Positions 27,435 through 36,716 of a stretch of DNA of 64,000 nt are shown piece after piece (the first letter of the stretch is position 1; each line of letters starts with the position of its first letter). A program made the translations under genes and the position numbers. The notes under the pieces are model-generated. The model worked only from the letters and a program-made list of their open reading frames with translations, was not told the origin of the DNA and made no database searches. The stretch spans positions 434,001 through 498,000 of the forward strand of contig NZ_VCEJ01000004.1 of assembly GCF_005860805.1 (NCBI RefSeq), given 5' to 3'. The DNA comes from Dyadobacter luticola. Its GTDB lineage: Bacteria > Bacteroidota > Bacteroidia > Cytophagales > Spirosomataceae.

Positions 27435-27482
27435 CAGTGAGTCTTTCGTGTAGTTCACTCACTTTGAGAAAAAGACTCACTG
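27435..27482. repeat. Left inner-end repeat with inverted partner
   Basis: The 22 bp at 27436-27457 (AGTGAGTCTTTCGTGTAGTT plus CA) recur exactly at 57000-57021. In the left copy the first part also has an inverted partner: CAGTGAGTCTTT (27435-27446) pairs with AAAGACTCACTG (27471-27482). The position between att core and integrase suggests arm-type integrase or excisionase binding sites. Confidence 0.75.
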
Positions 27483-27583
27483 GAAACGGCATAACAAATT
27501 GATAGACAACCTGTTCACCGCATGGACATCTTGACTGGCAAGCGTGGTAGCTCGATATTTAACCACTTTTAAACGCTTGTGTT

Positions 27584-28804
27584 ATGTTGGAAAAAACATT
27601 CGGCCTGCTTTTCTATTTAAAGCCCGCCAGAAATCAAAAAGGAACAGTTCGCTACGTTTACCTGCGAATTACCGTCGACGGCAAGGTCGCCGAGCTATCT
27701 ACCAAGAAGCTATGGAATACCGAAAGGTGGAATTCCTCAGTCGGACGCCCCGCCGGAAACAAAGAAGATGCCAAAACGCTCAATGCGTATTTGGACATGC
27801 TTACTGCCAAAGTGTATCAGGCCAAGAAGATTCTTACCGAAGATGATAAAGAAATTTCTGCGGAAGGCTTGAAAAACATTTTGCTTGGCAAAAGCAATGA
27901 GACCCGTACCATTCTTGAAGTCTTTGCGCACCATAATGAGCAGATGGAAGCGCTGGTCGGCCAGGAGTTCGCACCACTCACTTTGAAGCGCTACAAGACC
28001 GCTAAGGAGCATACTGCTTCCTTCATCAAATGGAAGTACAAGAAGGATGATATGGAGATCAAAGATCTAAACTTCGAGTTCATTACGGAATTTAACTTCT
28101 GGCTCCGTAGCGCACGAGGTTGCAACCATAACTCCGCGATTAAGTACATGAGCAATCTGAAAAAGGTTGTACTGATTTGTGTTAATAACAAATGGTTGAA
28201 GAAAGATCCGTTTCAGGGATTTAAGCTGACCAAGAAGGAAGTGGTGAAGAATCCGTTGTCTCGGGATGAACTGAAACGGCTTACTGAGAGAGTTTTCGAA
28301 GTCGAACGGATCAGCCAGGTGCGGGACATTTTTCTTTTCTGCTGCTACACCGGGCTCGCTTATGTCGATGTGAAGCAGTTGAAGACTACAGATATTGTCG
28401 TGGGAATGGATGGTGAGCCATGGATTGACACCACCCGGCAGAAAACGGATGCCCCTACACGTATTCCTCTGCTGCCTACTGCGCTCGATATCGTCGAGAA
28501 GTATAAGGAGCATCCGCAGTGCTGTAATAAGGGCGTCGTGCTGCCGGTGCTGAGTAATCAGAAGATGAATGCTTACTTGAAGGAGATTGCTAACCTTTGC
28601 GGGATTTCGAAGACGCTCACTTTTCATATCGCGAGGCATACTTTCGCTACTACCGTGACGCTGAGTAATAAAGTGCCGATTGAGACGGTTTCCAAGATGC
28701 TCGGGCATCGGTCTTTGAAGCAGACTATGATTTATGCCAAGATCTTGGACGTGAAGATTAGTGAGGATATGAAGGGGTTGCGGGAGCGATTGAAGGGGAT
28801 GTAG
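27584..28804 (+). CDS. Tyrosine recombinase / integrase
   Basis: A protein of 406 aa of the Bacteroidota transposon-type integrase family. An N-terminal arm-binding domain (FGLLFYLKPARNQKGTVRYV), a core-binding SAM-like domain (about 110-215) and a C-terminal catalytic domain are visible. Catalytic residues are seen in HIARHTFATTV (HxxR), LGHRSLKQTMIYAKI (His and the Tyr nucleophile). The first Arg box reads CCYTGLAYVDVKQL, without the usual Arg, as in many members of this family. It should catalyse integration and excision at the tRNA-His site. Confidence 0.9.
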   Translation: MLEKTFGLLFYLKPARNQKGTVRYVYLRITVDGKVAELSTKKLWNTERWNSSVGRPAGNKEDAKTLNAYLDMLTAKVYQAKKILTEDDKEISAEGLKNILLGKSNETRTILEVFAHHNEQMEALVGQEFAPLTLKRYKTAKEHTASFIKWKYKKDDMEIKDLNFEFITEFNFWLRSARGCNHNSAIKYMSNLKKVVLICVNNKWLKKDPFQGFKLTKKEVVKNPLSRDELKRLTERVFEVERISQVRDIFLFCCYTGLAYVDVKQLKTTDIVVGMDGEPWIDTTRQKTDAPTRIPLLPTALDIVEKYKEHPQCCNKGVVLPVLSNQKMNAYLKEIANLCGISKTLTFHIARHTFATTVTLSNKVPIETVSKMLGHRSLKQTMIYAKILDVKISEDMKGLRERLKGM

Positions 28805-28981
28805 GGTTGTAAGAGCGAAGCGTCAATCGCGGAGGCTTGGCGTTTCGCTCATTGCAAACAGATAATACTAAACATATCATTTTGTTATACAATAAAATAT
28901 TATTTGGTTTGGGGTTATTTGAAGTATTCTATCATGTAGCACTGATCCGACGTTTAGTTACAACCATCTAAAAGTAAAACT

Positions 28982-31045
28982 CTACTCAAAATCGTTATTA
29001 ATCAGTGACTTATGCCAATCTTCTAACCCGTATTCTCTTTTTAAAACACTTGTATATCTTTCAAAAAAGTCATTGTCAAGTATATAAGGAATAAATGGCC
29101 GAAGGATTGTTGGTGTAAAGCATGGTCTATCAATTGTGTAAGTCTGACCTGCTAACGACTCGAACCCCAAATAACCATGTTCCATCAATTCAGTGACATG
29201 GGATAAAGTATAGGCTTCGGATAGGTTTAGATTTTTAAACTTTAGTTTCTGTGAGGGCGAAAATTGTTCAATGCTAAATATTCGTTTATCATTAGAATAA
29301 AAATCCCCTTCCAATTGATCATATAGGTAAGCAAAGATCTCTTGGAACTGTTCATTCCCTCTGTGACTGTAACTATCTGATTTTAAAAGAAAACTGCGTT
29401 CACGTTTCAATTTAAAAACCCTTTTACTCATCAGAAAGGTGAATATGTTATCATCTACAACCAAATTTTCATTATGTTCAAGACATACATATAAGCTGTC
29501 GATGCTAACATCATGATAGCCTTCCCTCCCCCAGCTTCCGGCAGACGTACTTATAAATAGAGCAACCTTTCCTAGCTCTTCATCACTTTTTTCCAGATCA
29601 TCCAATGAGATGTTACGATATTTACTAATCTCCACATCTCTAATATAGCCCCGTAACCCATCAATAGTTATACTCTGGAGATTTTCTGGTGACAGTCGAT
29701 ACTTATTGTTCGAATCAGTAGTATCAACTGTCTCAATCGAGGAATTATGAAAGACAAGTTCATTAGTGCCATTTCTAAGAAAGTAAGGCCGTTGGCGTTT
29801 TACCCCCAAATACGCTCCATATGTATTATCAATGACATTGATTGTCTCTAAATTTCTTTTGAATCTTTTAAAATCCGCGGCGTCGCTGGATTTAAATACT
29901 TCAACATCCGCTACCCACTCAATTTCATCATTATAGAAAATGCTCGTCCAATTGACTAAATTCTTATAGTTGATGAGATCTTCATTCAAAAATGGTTTAT
30001 ACCTACAAATATTTTTAAGTTGTGAATCACGGGGATCTGACGTAAGGAAATAGTTAAGGGATCTGCGACTTGACTCAGTGTTCCTAAACAAGTCAGAATA
30101 TGTAACCAAATCTCTATCAATAATATATCTTCGTGCGGAATTTAAAAGTAGTTCAATCTCGTAATCTTGCGCTTTAATATCCGAGAATGTGCAATACCAA
30201 AATATTTTTTCTAGAAAATACGAGTTATTACTGGGAAAAATTGCTTCAATTATTTTTGATACAATTTCTAAATCAGGTATTTGAATTCTATATGTATTGA
30301 AATTATCGTGAAACATTTGGTCACATCTCTCATGTTTCAGAGACGGAAACTTCCTAATTGAATTCAAGAAATATTTCTCTGTATCGGCGGAGACATCAAA
30401 CCAAAGTTCGAATGGTCGCAATTGACGAATGTTTTTGACAAGCTCAGCACATTTGTCAGGTACTAAGGAAAAAAGCTGAATAATAGCGTCTTCCGATCCC
30501 TTGTGTTGAAGAGAAGACCATCGTTTAACAATACTATCACCCAATTCCTTAGAAGCACGACATTTGGTTTTGAACTTCTTATATGCGGCTAACACATCAT
30601 TCGAAAAACGATTGACGTTCAATGAATTATCTTTGTATAGACTGCCTCCCTCAGGAAGTTTTTTCGATATTCCCCAATAAACAGATTTTGGAAAATAGGA
30701 ATGAATTAGCCCATGCCGATAGATTTTCTTCAAGATAGGGAAGTATTTAATATACTGACTATCAAGATAATTAACAAAGAAATGGCGCAGGTTACCATGT
30801 GTATCGTCCTCTCTATTTTTTGATTCTAGATAGCCTAAAAGATCACAAAATGAAAATAGGCATTGAGTTTGAGGTACTGAGCAGTATGTCAATGAATTAC
30901 TTTTCCCTGTTTCAATCTTCGAAAGTGTAATTATATCTCCAACTACATTCCTATCTAAAAAGTCAAAAAGTGATTCAACGTCACTAGACTTTGGCTGTAT
31001 AGTGGTTGTTATCGAACTGGATGAAGTACTTGGCTCGTTTGACAT
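28982..31045 (-). CDS. Unrecognised 687-aa protein
   Basis: No family is recognised. A Ser/Thr-rich start (SNEPSTSSSSITTTI) is followed by a segment at about 105-125, LKKIYRHGLIHSYFPKSVYW, which has an R-x4-H pattern like HEPN-fold RNases. The rest is mixed alpha/beta without membrane segments; about residues 470-620 are rich in charged residues. It is transcribed alone, convergent with the integrase, and is AT-rich. Its place next to the integrase and before a DUF1016 nuclease gene makes a defence role plausible, but this is position-based inference only. Confidence 0.55.
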   Translation of the reverse strand: MSNEPSTSSSSITTTIQPKSSDVESLFDFLDRNVVGDIITLSKIETGKSNSLTYCSVPQTQCLFSFCDLLGYLESKNREDDTHGNLRHFFVNYLDSQYIKYFPILKKIYRHGLIHSYFPKSVYWGISKKLPEGGSLYKDNSLNVNRFSNDVLAAYKKFKTKCRASKELGDSIVKRWSSLQHKGSEDAIIQLFSLVPDKCAELVKNIRQLRPFELWFDVSADTEKYFLNSIRKFPSLKHERCDQMFHDNFNTYRIQIPDLEIVSKIIEAIFPSNNSYFLEKIFWYCTFSDIKAQDYEIELLLNSARRYIIDRDLVTYSDLFRNTESSRRSLNYFLTSDPRDSQLKNICRYKPFLNEDLINYKNLVNWTSIFYNDEIEWVADVEVFKSSDAADFKRFKRNLETINVIDNTYGAYLGVKRQRPYFLRNGTNELVFHNSSIETVDTTDSNNKYRLSPENLQSITIDGLRGYIRDVEISKYRNISLDDLEKSDEELGKVALFISTSAGSWGREGYHDVSIDSLYVCLEHNENLVVDDNIFTFLMSKRVFKLKRERSFLLKSDSYSHRGNEQFQEIFAYLYDQLEGDFYSNDKRIFSIEQFSPSQKLKFKNLNLSEAYTLSHVTELMEHGYLGFESLAGQTYTIDRPCFTPTILRPFIPYILDNDFFERYTSVLKREYGLEDWHKSLINNDFE

Positions 31046-31134
31046 TGTATGAAAATTAAGCGGGATTACATTATCTGAAAGTATTGAAGAGTTATATCTT
31101 TAAAGATTAACAGTTTTTTAGCTCGTGCTTTCAT

Positions 31135-32145
31135 TCACTTGCTTTCCCCCTGCTCTAATCGCTCTTCAATTTCCTCAATTGTCGGTAAAGTACTTTTTAG
31201 GTCATCAGGTAGCGACTCAGAAATCCGGTATTCGGATATACCTATTGGTTTGTTTACATCACGCAGAGCATACTCTGCCATCATTTTATCACGCTTTCGG
31301 CAGATTAGAAGCCCAATAGTCGGATTGTCATGCTCGGTTCGTAGCTGGTCATCAACAGCAGATAAATAGAAATTTAGTTTACCGACGAATTCTGGTTCAA
31401 ATTCAACCGCTTTCAACTCAATGACTAAATAAGCTCTTAGTTTTAGGTGGTAGAATAATAAATCTATCGAAAACTCTCTTTCTGAGACCTCGATCGGATA
31501 TTGTCGACCTACGAATGCGAATCCCTTGCCAAGTTCCAGTAAAAATTTCGTTATGTGCGCAACCAGACCATTTTCCAGATCTCGTTCCTTATAACCGTCA
31601 GCCAACGTCAAAAAATCAAATAGATAAGGGTCTTTGATCGATTGTTGTGCCAGATCAGACAAAGGATCCGGAAGAGCCCGCCCAAAGTTTGATACTGTAT
31701 TAGCATGGCGTTCTGAGTAATTCGATTCAATTTGCATGATCATAACATCGCGGGACCAGCCCTGCTGAGCTGTTTCTGCGATGTAAAATAGGCGCTTGTC
31801 AGGGTCTTTTACTTTACTAAGTAAGGTGATGTGATGGTACCAGGTCAATTTTGCAAGTGTGACTTGCAAAATTGACTCATCAGGATACGCCGCAGCGAAC
31901 GACTTCATATACCGCAGGTTACGCGGCGACAAACTTTTCATATTTGGAAATTCCGCCTTCAAGTCTGTTACCAAACGTAACACAACTTTCTGCCCCCACC
32001 CTTCTTGCTTTTCTTGATCTAATATGATCTTACCAATTCTCCAATAAAGAGACAGCATTTCGACGTTAGCCGAAATCGTCGCTCTTAACCGAGCTTCTCT
32101 AATCTCTTTTTTAAGCTGCTCTAAGAGAGCTATGTAATCTGTCAT
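31135..32145 (-). CDS. DUF1016 family PD-(D/E)XK nuclease (YhcG-like)
   Basis: A protein of 336 aa. The N-terminal DUF1016_N domain begins LLEQLKKEIREARLRATISA and includes YWRIGKIILDQEKQEGWG; the C-terminal nuclease domain contains GKGFAFVGRQYPIEV, FSIDLLFYHLKLRAYLVIEL (D and ExK-type residues) and NPTIGLLICRKRDK. Such proteins are predicted DNA nucleases found in accessory and defence loci. The join between the two domains (residues about 90-100) is encoded by a perfect hairpin at 31844-31876. A paralogue lies at 62647. Confidence 0.85.
   Translation of the reverse strand: MTDYIALLEQLKKEIREARLRATISANVEMLSLYWRIGKIILDQEKQEGWGQKVVLRLVTDLKAEFPNMKSLSPRNLRYMKSFAAAYPDESILQVTLAKLTWYHHITLLSKVKDPDKRLFYIAETAQQGWSRDVMIMQIESNYSERHANTVSNFGRALPDPLSDLAQQSIKDPYLFDFLTLADGYKERDLENGLVAHITKFLLELGKGFAFVGRQYPIEVSEREFSIDLLFYHLKLRAYLVIELKAVEFEPEFVGKLNFYLSAVDDQLRTEHDNPTIGLLICRKRDKMMAEYALRDVNKPIGISEYRISESLPDDLKSTLPTIEEIEERLEQGESK
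31844..31876. repeat. Perfect inverted repeat inside the DUF1016 gene
   Basis: GTCAATTTTGCAAGT and ACTTGCAAAATTGAC are exact reverse complements with a 3-nt loop (GTG). The 33 bp lie in frame at the domain junction and encode part of ILQVTLAKLTW. Confidence 0.95.
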
Positions 32146-32244
32146 AAGGAAATCCTTAATATATTATCCATACAAAATTATATCCAAAATGTTAAGGCTG
32201 ACAATACATCCTACTGCTTATTAGCACCATAATAAAAATAAAAC

Positions 32245-32904
32245 CTAAAATCTTATGCTCTTATAAGCGAGTGCCAATTCATTATAAAGCCACTTTTTAT
32301 CTTTGCGGCAGGATGGATGAAAGAAATTAATGATCTTGATACCTTCCCATGTCCCCATGCTAAAAGTTCCGGACTCCGATTTTTTAATTGGGACTTCAAA
32401 CAACTGAATGGGATAATTGTCATATCGAAAACCGCAAACAATTAGCGTTGGAGCAATTTCACGAATTTGTTGTAGCAGCAGTGAACGGCTCACTCCAATG
32501 TAGCCCCAAATCGTTTTTGGGTGAGCTTTTGCTCTACCGGCGGTCTTTTTTACGTTGATAAAGGCTATTGATTTTAAAGCTTGTTCTCGGTGATTTTTTT
32601 CTATCGCATCATATGGCGTTGAAAAGTTGTTTTCGATACCATGTGCCCACTCACTTATTCTGACCGAAAAACCCAAATGCACATGATCCTCCCACCATAT
32701 CCGGTAGTCTGCTGCATAAGTTTCCTTATTGTAGGTGTTAGGCAAGTTGTGCTCCTTGGCGATAAAAAGGATTTTTTCCCTGCTACTGAGGAATAACTTT
32801 TTGTTGATTATTCCATCTTTGATAAAAACGCCATTATAGTCTGTAAGCTTGGTTTGCGCTTCATACAATGTGCTAAAACTGTCAAAAATCGCATCATCAT
32901 TCAT
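32245..32904 (-). CDS. Uracil-DNA glycosylase-like fold protein
   Basis: A protein of 219 aa whose motifs fit the UDG superfamily. ILFIAKEHN (about residues 45-53) is in the place of the first active-site motif, AFINVKKTAGRAKA resembles the segment after it, TLIVCGF is the central strand, and FFHPSCR near the C-terminus corresponds to the HPS motif carrying the catalytic His. It is transcribed divergently from the cysteine desulfurase gene, across 222 bp. Whether it excises bases, or only binds modified or nicked DNA, cannot be told; sequence similarity is motif level only. Confidence 0.55.
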   Translation of the reverse strand: MNDDAIFDSFSTLYEAQTKLTDYNGVFIKDGIINKKLFLSSREKILFIAKEHNLPNTYNKETYAADYRIWWEDHVHLGFSVRISEWAHGIENNFSTPYDAIEKNHREQALKSIAFINVKKTAGRAKAHPKTIWGYIGVSRSLLLQQIREIAPTLIVCGFRYDNYPIQLFEVPIKKSESGTFSMGTWEGIKIINFFHPSCRKDKKWLYNELALAYKSIRF

Positions 32905-33126
32905 GATTGAGAGTAGATTATAAAATGTTGTCGTCCAATGAAATTTCTTCTACCGACACTTCAAACGTCAGCACCGACAGCGCGTTTACAATATCCACCG
33001 TCTCTACACTGACACATATTACACTTATGGAAAATAACCATCAGAACTATAAAGCGCTACAACGAATGTAGAAAAATACAATTCCATTTTCATTACATTA
33101 GTCCATTAAACTAGCCATCCTCTGCA

Positions 33127-34269
33127 ATGGATCTTATTTATTTAGACTACAACGCCACAACACCAACTGCTCCGGAGGTGATTGATGCGATGTTACCATT
33201 CTACTCCAAAATATACGGTAACGCATCTAGCACGCACAAGTTTGGAAAACAAATTAGCGAGACCGTAAAACAGAACAGAAATCAGATTGCTGAATTCATG
33301 CAATGTGATAGTAGCGAGATAATTTTCACCTCAGGAGCAACAGAGGCAATAAATTTAGCGATTATGGGGGTTGCCAATGCCTATCACCATAAAGGTCAGC
33401 ATATTGTCACTGCTAAAACCGAACATCCTGCTGTACTTGACACATGTCGATTTTTAGAAAAAAGAGGATTTGAAGTAACCTATTTATCTGTTTCTCACGA
33501 TGGAATGCTAAATGAGGAAGACATAAGGGCTGCCGTTCGTCCAGACACGATTTTGGTTGCTTTGATGGCAATAAACAATGAAACAGGAGTTGAACAACCT
33601 TTACAGCAAGCGGCTTCAATTGCTCATGAGGTAGAAGCTGTATTTTTATCGGACACAACCCAGGCTATTGGAAAAATTCCATTTTCTATAAATGATACCG
33701 GTGTGGACATCATAGTATTTTCATCCCATAAATTCTATGGTCCCAACGGCATCGGTGGGTTATTTATTCGGAAGGTATTGCCTGGCGGCATCACCCTTGA
33801 AGCATCAACGCACGGCGGTGGACACGAACGAGGCTTAAGAAGTGGCACATTAAATGTCCCTGGTATCGTTGGAATGGGGAAAGCCTTTGAACTTGCTGAA
33901 GCCCAAATGTCATTTGACGCCTTGAAGATTGTCCAATTACGAGATCATCTGGAAAGGGAATTATTAAAAATTGAAGGCACGTTTGTTAACGGCAATACTA
34001 AAAAACGCTTATATAATGTCACAAATATTTGCTTCCCTGAAATCGATGCTAATGTTTTGATAGGTCAACTTGACAATATCGCCGTATCAAATGGATCCGC
34101 ATGTTCCGCATCCATATCTGAGCCGTCTCATGTTTTGAAGGCTATGGGCCTAAATGATGACAATGCCTTGGGATCTATCAGGTTTTCTCTTGGCCGATAC
34201 ACGACAAAGGATGAAATTGAACAAACAATAGAGTCAATTAAAAATCGCATGTATGCTGTCCGGTATTGA
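33127..34269 (+). CDS. Cysteine desulfurase of the phosphorothioation system (SspA/DndA role)
   Basis: A PLP enzyme of 380 aa, the NifS/IscS class. The PLP Lys is in SSHKFYGPNGIGG, the cofactor His in TAKTEHPAVLDTCRFLE, and the sulfur-carrying Cys in SNGSACSASISEPSH. It would mobilise sulfur from cysteine for the sulfurtransferase encoded at 41544. It begins a plus-strand operon and overlaps the helicase gene by 17 bp, which ties it to the defence locus rather than to Fe-S assembly. Name by role: DndA in Dnd systems, SspA in Ssp systems. Confidence 0.9.
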   Translation: MDLIYLDYNATTPTAPEVIDAMLPFYSKIYGNASSTHKFGKQISETVKQNRNQIAEFMQCDSSEIIFTSGATEAINLAIMGVANAYHHKGQHIVTAKTEHPAVLDTCRFLEKRGFEVTYLSVSHDGMLNEEDIRAAVRPDTILVALMAINNETGVEQPLQQAASIAHEVEAVFLSDTTQAIGKIPFSINDTGVDIIVFSSHKFYGPNGIGGLFIRKVLPGGITLEASTHGGGHERGLRSGTLNVPGIVGMGKAFELAEAQMSFDALKIVQLRDHLERELLKIEGTFVNGNTKKRLYNVTNICFPEIDANVLIGQLDNIAVSNGSACSASISEPSHVLKAMGLNDDNALGSIRFSLGRYTTKDEIEQTIESIKNRMYAVRY

Positions 34270-36478
34270 GTTTCCAAAAAGTGAAGAGTACCGAACAGGA
34301 ACGGAGAACGAGCCATTGACCTTTTACATGGAGTCCTTGATGGAAAGCACTAGGCTTGATCTTCTATTAGGTTATTTTAGTTCATCGGCAATTAGCGTTT
34401 TATCCCTAGGGTTCGCAAAATTTATCAGTAACGGTGGTAGGGTAAGGTTTATTATAAACCATGTTTTATCCACTTTTGATAAAGCTGCTCTTGTACATGG
34501 TACAACAGCAGACATTGATAGCTTTGAGTATTCCGTCCAAGACTTTAAAAGATTAAGGGAATCATTAGATAGTTATGGCATCCACTTCTTCGAATGTATT
34601 GCCTGGTTGATTTCGGCTAATCGAATTCAGATACGGGCAATAAAACCAGTAGGGCGTCGCGGAATAGCTCATTACAAATCTGGAATTTTTTATGATGATT
34701 CGAGCAAGGTTAAATTCAGGGGATCCTGTAACTTCACAGGATCAGGATTACTTGAAAATTTGGAAGAATTGGACATCAAAGTCTCTTGGAAAACGGACGA
34801 GAACATTTTTTCAGAGTACGAATTCGACTATAATCAGATTTTTGACGGTCTTACGGACTATGCTGAAATTATTCCATTTGAACAGATAGAGGAAGTCATA
34901 ATTCGTGAGTATGGTGGGAAAGACTTGGATGAATTACTTGTAAATGAACAAAATTTAGTATTATTAAAAGCCAAAGAAATTAAGAGTAAGAAGCATCAAC
35001 AAGCAGTATTAAAGATTTTGGAAAATATTAAGAAATACCTCATCACACCCCGTTTTCCATATGAAAGTGGCCCGAGGGATTACCAAAAAGAAGCTTATCA
35101 AAACTGGGTCAACAATAATTACCAAGGTATTTTTGCCATGGCTACTGGCACGGGCAAGACAATAACTTCCCTGAACTGCGTTTTGAATGAATCACTTCAG
35201 ACAAACAACTGCTACCAAGCCGTAATTCTAGTGCCGACCACCGTTTTGTTGACACAATGGATCCAAGAAGTTAAGAAATTTAATTTTGGGGAAATAGTTA
35301 CGGTGTCGTCTGAAACCAAGGACTGGCAGGCTCAATTAAGTCGTATAACTTCTCAGCTTAGTTTTGGAGTAAATGTCTCGTTTATAGTTATCGTAACATA
35401 CAAGTCGTTCACGAAGGCGCAGTTTCAAACATATTTTAAAAAGCTTCCGTCTTCAACAATTTTACTAGCGGACGAAGCTCATAATATTGCATCCCCGGCT
35501 GTTTCTCGTTTGCTTGAAAGCATACATCTTAATAAACGTATAGGGCTTTCAGCAACTCCTAAACGCATTTATGATCCTATTGGATCTGAACATATGGAAA
35601 TCTTTTTTAACGATAAAGAACCATATGTATACAACTTCTCAATGGAACGGGCCATTAATGAAGGAATACTTTGCCCTTACTACTATTACCCAAAGGTTGT
35701 AAGTTTGACTTCGGAGGAGATGGAAGTCTATTCAGAAATTTCTAATAAGCTTGCGCGACTCTATGCGAGAAATGCTCATGAAGCCACGTCATCCAAACAA
35801 ATAGAAATGCTTTTAATGCAGCGCAAACGGATAATCCATAAAGCGCAAGGAAAACTAGCAGCTTTTGAATCCATTTTGTCTGAGATTATAAGCGAACGCG
35901 GACAGATAGGTTATACTTTGGTATATGCACCAGAAGGCTATTATGAGGATAGCGAATTTGACAATGATACATTTCCTGAATTTACCGATGAAAACCGAAT
36001 TATTGACTTCTATTCTACAATAATTCGAAGAGTTTCTCCACTGACCACCTTAACCCAATACACCAGTGAATCCGCTGACAAAGATTTAGTTTTGCAGCAA
36101 TTTGAGCAGGGTCAGGTCAATGCACTACTTTCAATGAAATGTTTGGACGAAGGAGTTGATATTCCAAGGACTGAACAAGCGATATTCTGTTCAAGTACGG
36201 GTAATCCAAGGCAATTCATTCAAAGACGCGGTCGCATTTTAAGAAAGCACCGGGACAAAGGATTTGCATACATTTATGATATGGTGGTTATACCAAGAGT
36301 AGATCCAAATAGTCCTAGCTTTCAATTGGAGAGAAAACTCGTTCGAAAAGAACTAGAACGAGTGGTACACTTTGCATTTCTGTCCACTAACAAATACCAA
36401 GCTACACAAACCTTTTGGGAAATATGCCAGCAATATAATCTCAACTTGGACACCATCCACTTAGACCTAACCTCCTGA
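34253..36478 (+). CDS. PLD-nuclease / DEAD-box helicase fusion (candidate SspF-type effector)
   Basis: A protein of 741 aa. Residues about 1-200 form a phospholipase-D-type nuclease domain with one HKD motif (IAHYKSGIFYDDSSKVKF, RGSCNFTGSGL). Residues about 275-740 form a superfamily 2 helicase: Walker A MATGTGKTITSLN, DEAH in ILLADEAHNI, motif III GLSATPKR, motif VI QFIQRRGRILRKH. The start overlaps the desulfurase gene. In a PT defence locus this should be part of the restriction side that attacks unmodified phage DNA, as reported for SspFGH; the match to SspF itself is inference. Confidence 0.85.
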   Translation: MLSGIEFPKSEEYRTGTENEPLTFYMESLMESTRLDLLLGYFSSSAISVLSLGFAKFISNGGRVRFIINHVLSTFDKAALVHGTTADIDSFEYSVQDFKRLRESLDSYGIHFFECIAWLISANRIQIRAIKPVGRRGIAHYKSGIFYDDSSKVKFRGSCNFTGSGLLENLEELDIKVSWKTDENIFSEYEFDYNQIFDGLTDYAEIIPFEQIEEVIIREYGGKDLDELLVNEQNLVLLKAKEIKSKKHQQAVLKILENIKKYLITPRFPYESGPRDYQKEAYQNWVNNNYQGIFAMATGTGKTITSLNCVLNESLQTNNCYQAVILVPTTVLLTQWIQEVKKFNFGEIVTVSSETKDWQAQLSRITSQLSFGVNVSFIVIVTYKSFTKAQFQTYFKKLPSSTILLADEAHNIASPAVSRLLESIHLNKRIGLSATPKRIYDPIGSEHMEIFFNDKEPYVYNFSMERAINEGILCPYYYYPKVVSLTSEEMEVYSEISNKLARLYARNAHEATSSKQIEMLLMQRKRIIHKAQGKLAAFESILSEIISERGQIGYTLVYAPEGYYEDSEFDNDTFPEFTDENRIIDFYSTIIRRVSPLTTLTQYTSESADKDLVLQQFEQGQVNALLSMKCLDEGVDIPRTEQAIFCSSTGNPRQFIQRRGRILRKHRDKGFAYIYDMVVIPRVDPNSPSFQLERKLVRKELERVVHFAFLSTNKYQATQTFWEICQQYNLNLDTIHLDLTS

Positions 36479-36480
36479 AT

Positions 36481-36714
36481 ATGTTACAAATTGAGCTGAT
36501 TAAGTCCTTTTTAAAAGACGATGAAATACAAAAGAAGTACGGTCTCACTCCAACTGACGTTGATCAGATGTCGATGACCAGCAAATTCTCACTAGAAACA
36601 CAAACTTTCGTCAATTTAGTCACACAAATGGTCAAGGAAGTAGAAGATCAAAATACGACAACTAATTCCGCTGCTGCTCGTCTAAATGCTCATCTTGAAA
36701 ATGCCCTTCGATAA
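36481..36714 (+). CDS. Small 77-aa protein in the PT effector operon
   Basis: An acidic, probably helical protein, starting 2 bp after the helicase stop and ending 2 bp before the next start, so it is co-translated with both. No family is recognised; it does not look like DndE (no RHH/ion-channel-like DndE motif). By position it may be the small subunit of a three-gene effector (SspG position), which is inference only. Confidence 0.7.
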   Translation: MLQIELIKSFLKDDEIQKKYGLTPTDVDQMSMTSKFSLETQTFVNLVTQMVKEVEDQNTTTNSAAARLNAHLENALR

Positions 36715-36716
36715 AT

